Source: Syntrophorhabdaceae bacterium PtaU1.Bin034
Lineage (GTDB): Bacteria > Desulfobacterota_G > Syntrophorhabdia > Syntrophorhabdales > WCHB1-27
NCBI GenBank assembly: GCA_002067405.1
Contig: MVRP01000064.1
Coordinates: forward strand, 1-19,583
Direction: 5' to 3'
Length of the DNA: 19,583 bases
Shown here one piece after another: positions 7,522-12,915 of the stretch; position 1 is the stretch's first letter, and the number at the start of each line of letters is the position of its first letter. The position numbers were made by a program, and so were the translations under genes. The notes beneath the pieces are model-generated. The model ran no database searches, had not been told where the DNA came from, and worked only from the letters and a program-made list of their open reading frames with translations.

Positions 7522-7899
7522 CATGAGGCAGGGGCGTGGATCCGGCATGCGCGAAGCAATGTAGTCACAGTATCTATCGATCGTTTGAGTTTCCACCACC
7601 CGGTCTTCATCGGAGACCTCGTCACCTTCAAGGCAAGCATCAATATGGCAGGCAAGACTTCCATGGATATAGGGGTACGGGTTGAGGCTGAAAATCTCAT
7701 CACAGGGGAGGTGCGCCACACCGCATCGGCTTATCTGACCTATGTCGCCCTCGATGCGGACTCGAAACCTAAACAGGTTGCGCCCCTTATCCTGGAGACC
7801 GAAGAGCAGAAGCGCCGTTTCCGGAGAGCAATGGCTCGAAAGGAAATTCGCAGACAGGAAAGAGAAAGCGAGGAGGCGACATCATTGCTCGGGGATTAG
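7522..7899 (+). pseudogene. 5'-truncated acyl-CoA thioesterase (hot-dog fold) remnant
   Basis: From 7522 the frame reads HEAGAWIRHARSNVVTVSID and continues RLSFHHPVFIGDLVTFKASI, then KTSMDIGVRVEAENLITGEV and HTASAYLTYVALD, ending at a TAG (7897-7899) after a charged tail. This matches the C-terminal two thirds of the YciA/BACH-type acyl-CoA thioesterases, including the helix end (RHARS), the strand VVTVSID and the HP-V-IGD turn. The N-terminal ~40 residues, with the Gly-Gly and Met-Asp part of the long helix that carries the active site, are missing: an in-frame TGA lies at 7501-7503 and no ATG follows, only a TTG at 7585 without a ribosome site. The neighbouring frame just upstream reads DPNAIHHM, which could be a frameshifted scrap of the lost helix. 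Intact homologues are about 130-170 residues. Likely a dead gene cut where the mla promoter now sits. Confidence 0.7.
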
Positions 7900-7944
7900 G
7901 ATCGATCCACGCCCCATCGAGTTTGGTTTTTGCGCTTAGCCGTA

Positions 7945-8115
7945 TCAGCTCAATCGATTCCTGATCTCTTCCACCACATACTCAAGCGCTTCCGCAAACC
8001 CCTGGAGACTGCAATGGGTCGCGTAATCCATCCCTTCATCGAATTCGGCTATCGTCTTGCGTATCAGCTCCAGCCTTTCCTCAAAAATGGCGAGCAGCTC
8101 TTTCAACTGTTCCAT
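7945..8115 (-). CDS. Small helical hypothetical protein
   Basis: A 56-residue, charged, all-helical product (MEQLKELLAIFEERLELIRK onward) with heptad-like Leu/Ile spacing, suggesting a short coiled coil or helical hairpin; two Cys/His-type residues lie in DYATHCSLQG. No signal peptide or known family is recognised. The ATG at 8115 is preferred because AGGAG lies 6 bases upstream. An upstream ATG at 8181 would give 78 residues (MSGDVYFNRLSRKKHVPREE extension), with a GGGAG about 10 bases before it. Oriented like the downstream mla operon but separated from it by the thioesterase remnant. Confidence 0.5.
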   Translation of the reverse strand: MEQLKELLAIFEERLELIRKTIAEFDEGMDYATHCSLQGFAEALEYVVEEIRNRLS

Positions 8116-8250
8116 GCCCTTCTCCTCTCTGGGAACATGTTTTTTCCGACTCAGCCTATTAAAATACACATCTCCGCTCATCTATGCAAATCTCCCGACA
8201 GGAGTCCGTCTCAGGATGCATTACCCCCCCCGGACTCGGCTCTTTGAATC

Positions 8251-8259
8251 TGGTATAAT
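8251..8259 (+). promoter_or_regulatory. Extended -10 promoter-like element
   Basis: TGGTATAAT is a perfect extended -10 motif on the plus strand, with no good -35. Transcription would run into a stretch holding only a 20-codon basic ORF (8283-8345) and then antisense to the small membrane-protein gene at 8394-8684. Confidence 0.3.
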
Positions 8260-8393
8260 TTTTGTCCGTCTTGATCGTTCAAATGAACCGGAAGTTTGTC
8301 AAAGTAAAGAGAAAAAGCAACAAGCTGCGGATGCAAGAACCCTGATTTGCCTTTTGAGTCCTGTCAACCCTTCCCTGCCGGTTCGTCACACAA

Positions 8394-8684
8394 TCAGCCC
8401 GGCTTATTCGATTGACCGAGATCGATCACGAAGCCGGAATCACGCTGTTCGGCAGGTTTGGATATATCTTTTCTCCAGCCTTCGGCCCTCTCCTTCGCAA
8501 ATCCTTCAATATGTCCCAGAAAACGGTCAATTTCGCCGTTGATGGCATCGGCGTATTCAGCTACCTTGTAGCAGGCGTCCGACCCGGCGGCGTCTCCCAG
8601 TTGTCTGATCCGGTCGCCATTTAACCAGCCGCCGACAAACAACAGAATCGCTACCAGTATGAGGAGCCGCACGAGGCCAATCAT
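8394..8684 (-). CDS. Small membrane-anchored hypothetical protein
   Basis: A 96-residue product beginning MIGLVRLLILVAILLFVGGW, a single N-terminal transmembrane anchor or uncleaved signal, followed by a soluble, mostly helical segment (YADAINGEIDRFLGHIEGFA) and a polar tail. One Cys (DACYK). No family recognised. The ATG at 8684 places the hydrophobic helix at the N-terminus; an in-frame GTG at 8720 would add 12 residues. Neither has a convincing Shine-Dalgarno, so the start is uncertain. It follows the rpoH-like gene 1 on the same strand after 222 bp. Confidence 0.5.
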   Translation of the reverse strand: MIGLVRLLILVAILLFVGGWLNGDRIRQLGDAAGSDACYKVAEYADAINGEIDRFLGHIEGFAKERAEGWRKDISKPAEQRDSGFVIDLGQSNKPG

Positions 8685-8906
8685 TGAAGGCAAGAGATAG
8701 CAAGAAAAGTGCCGTTCCACACAGACAGGCGTAATTTATGCAGCATCACGGTATTTTGTTCTTCTTCTCCATTCTCTCCTTCTAGAATAAGTGAGCGTTA
8801 TCAGACCAGAGAAGTAGCAGGGAAAGGCCTAACATACCGTGCGAATTCGCGCATGAGGTGCGTCCACGACCTGTGTGGTGTATGTCCGCGAACATGTTAC
8901 CCGAGG

Positions 8907-9809
8907 CTAAAGGTCGAGTTTTTTGAACTCCAGCTCAAATTTGTCGTTGAACTTCTTAAGCACCCTGTTTTCCAGCTGTCGTACCCGCTCCCTGGAAATC
9001 TTGAATTGTTCACCTATCTCCTGAAGGGTGAGCGGCTCTTCTATCATGATGCGGTGCTCAAAAATGAAAAGTTCTTTGTCGTTCAGCATTTTTTTGAATT
9101 CCAGTATTTTCCGTTCAAGGATCTCTTTCTTTTCCTTTGCCGCTACAACTTCCTCGATGTTGTCATCCGTCCGGATCATGTCCATGAAGGTCTCTTCGCC
9201 CTCTTCGTAAACGGGGTGTTCGAGAGAGATGTCCGTATAGGAAAGCCGCTTCTCCATGTCCTCGACCTCGCCGACCTTTACATCAAGGGTACTGGCGAGA
9301 AGCTGCGGTGCCGGGAAGACGCCGATTGCCTCCAACTTCTTCTTCTCCTTTTTTAACCTGTAGAATAGCCTCCGCTGGCTCTGCGTGGTTCCCACCTTCA
9401 CTATGCTCCATGAATCCATAATGTACTTCAGTATGTATGCGCGGATCCAGAAGGACGAGTAGGTCGAGAACCGTGTGCCTTTATAGGGGTTGTATTTTTT
9501 TACCGCATGGACCAACCCTACATTCCCTTCCTGTATGAGATCGAGTATGTTGAGATAGGTATTGTAGTATTCCAGGGCGATCTTCACGACAAGCCTCAGG
9601 TTTGATGTCACGAGCTTCTGCGAGGCAGCGGTATCTTTGTACCGGTGGGCCCTTTCCGCGATTTCAAGCTCCTCTTCTCTCGACAGGACCGAGTGCCTGG
9701 ATATCTCAGACAGATACTTCTTCAATGGGTCAAATGGTACCGGTACGTTTTCCTCCGGTTCCTTTACCACGGGTTCTTTTCTCTCATACACGAAGATTTC
9801 CTGCAGCAT
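8907..9809 (-). CDS. rpoH: RpoH-family (sigma-32-like) RNA polymerase sigma factor 1
   Basis: Group 3 alternative sigma factor that would direct RNA polymerase to heat-shock or other stress promoters. The 300-residue product has region 1.2 (FDPLKKYLSEISRHSVLSRE), region 2 (LRLVVKIALEYY, DLIQEGNVGLVHAVKKY, then FSTYSSFWIRAYI for 2.3/2.4), an RpoH-box-like segment KVGTTQSQRRLFYRLKKEKK (138-157) diagnostic of RpoH, and region 4.2 with EIGEQFKISRERVRQLENRV (264-283). The recognition helix keeps the consensus SRERVRQLE. The start is supported by TGGAGG 5 bases before the ATG. A second, similar sigma gene lies upstream on the same strand, 572 bp away. A candidate sigma-54 promoter at 10051-10067 would give a leader of about 230 nt. 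Confidence 0.92.
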   Translation of the reverse strand: MLQEIFVYERKEPVVKEPEENVPVPFDPLKKYLSEISRHSVLSREEELEIAERAHRYKDTAASQKLVTSNLRLVVKIALEYYNTYLNILDLIQEGNVGLVHAVKKYNPYKGTRFSTYSSFWIRAYILKYIMDSWSIVKVGTTQSQRRLFYRLKKEKKKLEAIGVFPAPQLLASTLDVKVGEVEDMEKRLSYTDISLEHPVYEEGEETFMDMIRTDDNIEEVVAAKEKKEILERKILEFKKMLNDKELFIFEHRIMIEEPLTLQEIGEQFKISRERVRQLENRVLKKFNDKFELEFKKLDL

Positions 9810-10050
9810 TATGCCTCCACATGATGAATTTTACTTGCTCACTGCATTTGCAGGTCCGTCAATCCTTCCCTTTTATCCTTCTGCTCGCCTCCTTTCCCGG
9901 GTAGTTCTTGCAGGCAACGTGAACGCCTTATCTTCGTTGCGCTTACGAGATTACAAGTGCTCCCTGAATAGTAGAACTATCTCATAACCCCTGCCTTAGC
10001 TCCCCTGATCGGACTCTGATTATGTTTCGATGAATGTGATCTTCTCAGAA

Positions 10051-10067
10051 TTACAAAAACTATGCCA
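10051..10067 (-). promoter_or_regulatory. Candidate sigma-54 (-24/-12) promoter of rpoH-like gene 1
   Basis: Minus strand, preceded by C: TGGCATA-GTTT-TTGT-A. Consensus is YTGGCAYR-N4-TTGCW; the only mismatch is T for C in the -12 dinucleotide. The same mismatch occurs in the rpoH2 element. Spacing of GG to the -12 G is correct. Confidence 0.45.
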
Positions 10068-10136
10068 GTTGAAAGCCGGGACACCCTCTATTAATTAGTC
10101 TGTAATATCAGATACTTATGGCGTAAGACAAATGCT

Positions 10137-10151
10137 AATCCTGCTAGGATT
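10137..10151. repeat. Short perfect dyad upstream of the rpoH1 promoter candidate
   Basis: AATCCT-GCT-AGGATT pairs perfectly (6 bp, 3-nt centre) and lies about 80 bp upstream of the -24 element at 10065. It could be an activator site or chance; its half-site spacing differs from the dyads in front of rpoH2. Confidence 0.35.
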
Positions 10152-10311
10152 GGTCTAACCTGTCTTGTATTATAAGAAAATGTCTCATACGGAAATAGGA
10201 AAGTCTCACTCGTCAAGACATGGCGAAGGAAAGTATGTTCGGATCAGCAGAAGATCCTGATCAGACAAGTGCAAAAGACGGAACGGTGGGCGAACCGGCG
10301 GAAAATGATAT

Positions 10312-10360
10312 TCGGTCGGGCCCGACCTTTCAAGGTCACTAGGAACCGGGCCCGAACCGA
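10312..10360 (-). terminator. Nested dyads downstream of rpoH2, probable terminator
   Basis: Arms TCGGTCGGGCCC (10312-10323) and GGGCCCGAACCGA (10348-10360) pair with one bulged base and enclose the inner hairpin GACCTT-TC-AAGGTC (10324-10337). The left side alone is also a perfect 14-bp palindrome (10314-10327). On the minus strand a modest T-rich stretch (ATATCATTTTCC) follows. It lies 22 bp past the rpoH2 stop. Confidence 0.5.
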
Positions 10361-10381
10361 GCGGATTTTATCTGTCCATCT

Positions 10382-11242
10382 CTATGACCAGAGCGGGCTG
10401 GATCTCAGGCTCTTTGTCAGGTTCTTCGATATTCTGGCCTGCAACTGCCTTATACTCTCCCTTGAGGTGTTGAAGCGTTCGCCGATCTCTCTCAGGGTAA
10501 TCGGTTCTTCAGCCATGATCCGGTGCTCGAAGATGAACCTCTCTTTCTCGCTGAGCAACTTCTTGAACTCGACAAGCCTTTTGTTGAGTATCTCCCTCTT
10601 CTCTTTTTCGGCCACGGTCTCCTCTATATCCTCATCGCTGCTTAGCGTATCCATCACCTCTTCCCCGCCTCCGTAGACCGGGTCTTCCAGAGAAATGTCT
10701 CCATTGTACAGTCTCTTCTCCATGTCTTCGATGTCCTCGGTCGACACGTCAAGGTTACCGGCAAGTATCTCGGCGGAGGGGGTGATACCGACTTTCTCGA
10801 GCTTCTCCTTCTCTTTATTGAGACTGAAAAACAACTTTCTCTGGCTGTCCTTGGTGCCTACCTTCACTATGCTCCACGAGTCCATGAGGTATTTCAAGAT
10901 ATAGGCACGAATCCAGAAAGAGGCGTAGGTGGAGAAGCGCGTTCCTCTCCGGGGATCATATTTCTTGACCGCACGAAGAAGCCCGACATTCCCTTCCTGG
11001 ATCAAATCAAGCACATTAAGCTGGTAGCTGTAATAATCAAGGGCTATCTTCACAACCAGCCGGAGGTTGGCCACTACCATCTTCTGCTCCGCCTCTTTAT
11101 CGTTCCGGAAATATATGCGTTCTGCAATTTCCCTTTCCTCTTCTTTGGTCAGTATGGGATGCTTGGAGATCTCGTAGAGATACATCCTGAAAGGATCGGT
11201 GATTTCGGGTGTCTCAACGGTATTCTCAACCTTCACATTCAT
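10382..11242 (-). CDS. rpoH: RpoH-family (sigma-32-like) RNA polymerase sigma factor 2
   Basis: Paralogue of the sigma factor at 8907-9809, 286 residues, with region 1.2 (DPFRMYLYEISKHPILTKEE), region 2 (LRLVVKIALDYYSYQLNVLD, LIQEGNVGLLRAVKKYDPRR, FSTYASFWIRAYILKYLMDS), the RpoH box KVGTKDSQRKLFFSL (127-141) and region 4. Region 2.4, which reads the -10 element, is almost identical in the two. Region 4.2 differs: NTSRESIRQLQARI here against ISRERVRQLENRV in the paralogue, changing charges at the -35 recognition helix. The C-terminus is shorter and ends SSPLWS. AAGGAGG lies 7 bases before the ATG. Its upstream region carries a sigma-54-like promoter and tandem dyads beside an NtrC-class regulator gene, so it is likely under two-component control. 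Confidence 0.92.
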   Translation of the reverse strand: MNVKVENTVETPEITDPFRMYLYEISKHPILTKEEEREIAERIYFRNDKEAEQKMVVANLRLVVKIALDYYSYQLNVLDLIQEGNVGLLRAVKKYDPRRGTRFSTYASFWIRAYILKYLMDSWSIVKVGTKDSQRKLFFSLNKEKEKLEKVGITPSAEILAGNLDVSTEDIEDMEKRLYNGDISLEDPVYGGGEEVMDTLSSDEDIEETVAEKEKREILNKRLVEFKKLLSEKERFIFEHRIMAEEPITLREIGERFNTSRESIRQLQARISKNLTKSLRSSPLWS

Positions 11243-11289
11243 TCGCTGGCCTCCTTGGTTATCTCTTTTTTGCTTTGAGAATAGTCAAT

Positions 11290-11305
11290 AACAAGAAACG
11301 TGCCA
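11290..11305 (-). promoter_or_regulatory. Sigma-54 (-24/-12) promoter of rpoH-like gene 2
   Basis: Minus strand: TGGCACG-TTTC-TTGT-T, preceded by C. This matches YTGGCAYR-N4-TTGCW at every position except T for C in the -12 element, with exact spacing. Predicted start near 11280 gives a ~38-nt leader to the ATG at 11242. The gene directly upstream encodes a sigma-54 activator. Confidence 0.65.
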
Positions 11306-11400
11306 GACAACGACGGACATTGCTGTTTTATTTTGTCCCCAGTTTATGCGGTTTTTCAGGGAAAGCAGAAAAAGCCGATTCTTGCTTTCGCGCCTTTTCC

Positions 11401-11435
11401 GTCCTGAAAACAGGACTCAATCCTCAAAGCAGGAC
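11401..11435. promoter_or_regulatory. Tandem 16-bp dyads, candidate enhancer (UAS) for the response regulator
   Basis: GTCCTGAAAACAGGAC (11401-11416) is a perfect dyad. ATCCTCAAAGCAGGAC (11420-11435) is an imperfect second copy matching 13 of 16 positions when compared on the minus strand. Centres are 19 bp apart, close to two helical turns, and lie 105 and 124 bp upstream of the -24 element, the usual place for enhancer sites. No T-tract follows either, which argues against a terminator. Confidence 0.55.
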
Positions 11436-11457
11436 AGGGAGGGGGGACTAGGGAAAA

Positions 11458-12837
11458 CTAAGAATTGAAAGAGATGTTATGCTCCTTGAAGAGGGCGTAA
11501 AGCCTGGAGCGGGAAAGCCCCGAAATGCGGCATGCATCCTTTATGTTCCCTTTTGTCTGGAGCACGAGGTCCTGCAGATAGCGGCGCTCCAATGCCTGCC
11601 GGTAGTCGGAGAGAGACACCAGCGAAGACTGCGCCTCAACCGGCTCGACTGTCTCTTTTTTAACGGAAGACCTTGCCACTTTTACCCGTATTTCAAGAGG
11701 CAGGTGTTTATGAAAGAGGGTCGGCTCCCGATAAGCGGCAGTGATGGCCCGCTCTACAGCGTTCACCAGCTCTCTCACGTTGCCGGGCCAATCGTACACC
11801 ATGAGGGCATCGAAAAACTCGGGAGAGAAGCCCTTGGTCCCGATCTGGTACCGCTCGCAAACCCGTGCCATATGAAACATAGCCAGTTCCTTGATATCCT
11901 CTTTTCTTGAGGCGAGAGGAGGAAGCTCGATGGCGAGGGTTCGCATCCGGAAGAGCAGGTCGGAGCGAAAAGACCCTTCTTGTACCATTTTTTCCAGATT
12001 TCTGTTTGTTGCGGCTATAAGGCGGAAATCACTTTCTATCTCCCGTTTTGCTCCCACGGGACGAAATCGATGTTCCTGGAGAACTCTCAGAAATGCTTTC
12101 TGTATGCTGAGGGGGAGTTCACCGACCTCGTCAAGGAACAGCGTTCCCTGATGCGCTTGCTTGACGAGACCGTCCTGGGCCTTGTCCGCCCCCGTAAAAG
12201 CGCCTTTCTCATGTCCGAACAACACACTCTCCACAAGGGTTTCGGGAAGGGCCGTACAATCGACCACAACGAAATTACCCTCTGACCGCATGCTGTTTTC
12301 ATGGATAGCCCTCGCGAAGACTTCCTTTCCCGTGCCTGTTTGTCCTCCGAGAAGCACGTTGGTCTCGCTATGGGCCGCCTGTGCAAGCAGGTCAAGGCAC
12401 GCTTGCATCTGTGGGCTTTTTCCTATAATTCCATTAAGTTTGAGTGCGGCAAGCGGCTTCCTCGCATTCTTTTCTTCCCTGTACTGCAAGGCCCTTACGA
12501 AGGGCAATGCCATTTCCCTCGTGGAAGATGATTTCTGGATGTAGTCCCACGCTCCGTTCTTGATTGCAAGCTCTGCTCCGTCGGGATCCCCGAGCCCGGT
12601 AATAATAATCACCTCCGGATGACCCTGCAATTCACGAATTCTGGGCAGCAGGTCCAGGCCGTTTCCGTCCGGCATCCTGATATCCAGGAATATCACATCA
12701 AAATCACCCGATGACGCTTTTTCGAACCCTCCCTGTAACGTGGTTGCGGAGTACGCCGCATGCCCCATATCCTCCACCATCAGAGAAAGCATTTCGCAAA
12801 TCAGCTCGTCATCGTCTATAATCAAAACCTGCGCCAT
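11458..12837 (-). CDS. NtrC-family sigma-54-dependent response regulator
   Basis: Transcription activator of 459 residues with the full three-domain layout. Receiver domain (1-120): acidic pocket IIDDD, phospho-acceptor Asp52 (FLDIRMPDGNG), Thr80 and Lys102. AAA+ domain (about 137-365): Walker A GGQTGTGK (164-171), the sigma-54 contact loop GAFTGA (212-217), Walker B GTLFLDEV (231-238), DWPGNVREL near its end. C-terminal Fis-type helix-turn-helix (NIKDACRISGLSRSRLYALF, about residues 434-453). All residues needed for phosphorylation, ATP hydrolysis and sigma-54 remodelling are present. GGAGG lies 12 bases before the ATG, rather far. The kinase gene ends 78 bp upstream on the same strand, so the two form a pair. 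The nearest sigma-54-like promoter is downstream, in front of rpoH2. Confidence 0.93.
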   Translation of the reverse strand: MAQVLIIDDDELICEMLSLMVEDMGHAAYSATTLQGGFEKASSGDFDVIFLDIRMPDGNGLDLLPRIRELQGHPEVIIITGLGDPDGAELAIKNGAWDYIQKSSSTREMALPFVRALQYREEKNARKPLAALKLNGIIGKSPQMQACLDLLAQAAHSETNVLLGGQTGTGKEVFARAIHENSMRSEGNFVVVDCTALPETLVESVLFGHEKGAFTGADKAQDGLVKQAHQGTLFLDEVGELPLSIQKAFLRVLQEHRFRPVGAKREIESDFRLIAATNRNLEKMVQEGSFRSDLLFRMRTLAIELPPLASRKEDIKELAMFHMARVCERYQIGTKGFSPEFFDALMVYDWPGNVRELVNAVERAITAAYREPTLFHKHLPLEIRVKVARSSVKKETVEPVEAQSSLVSLSDYRQALERRYLQDLVLQTKGNIKDACRISGLSRSRLYALFKEHNISFNS

Positions 12838-12915
12838 TACTCAGTTTTTCCTCCAGTCCCGTTTTCCGTCCTTCTCTGCCTGTTGCGATACGCTCTTGAT
12901 CGGACCAATCAGGAC

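Larger units (their letters stand above)
9810..10381. other. 572-bp region between the two rpoH-like genes
   Basis: No convincing gene. It holds the rpoH1 leader, a sigma-54-like element (10051-10067), the perfect dyad AATCCT-GCT-AGGATT (10137-10151), a 40-codon plus-strand ORF without ribosome site (10220-10342, MAKESMFGSAEDPDQTSAKD onward), and a nested set of dyads (10312-10360) just past the end of rpoH2. Base composition is AT-richer than the neighbouring genes. Confidence 0.6.

Noticed and set aside
7431..7721. N-terminal extension of mlaE up to 7721
   Set aside because: The extension crosses the predicted promoter, has no ribosome site and lies opposite the recognisable thioesterase remnant.
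8746..8772. Minus-strand 8-residue ORF MEKKNKIP behind AAGGAG
   Set aside because: A good ribosome site, but the ORF stops after nine codons and is out of frame with the next gene. It could be a leader peptide, but nothing else supports this.
11866..11882. Sigma-54-like TGGCACG...TTGC inside the response regulator gene
   Set aside because: The GG-to-GC spacing is one base short and the site is inside coding sequence.
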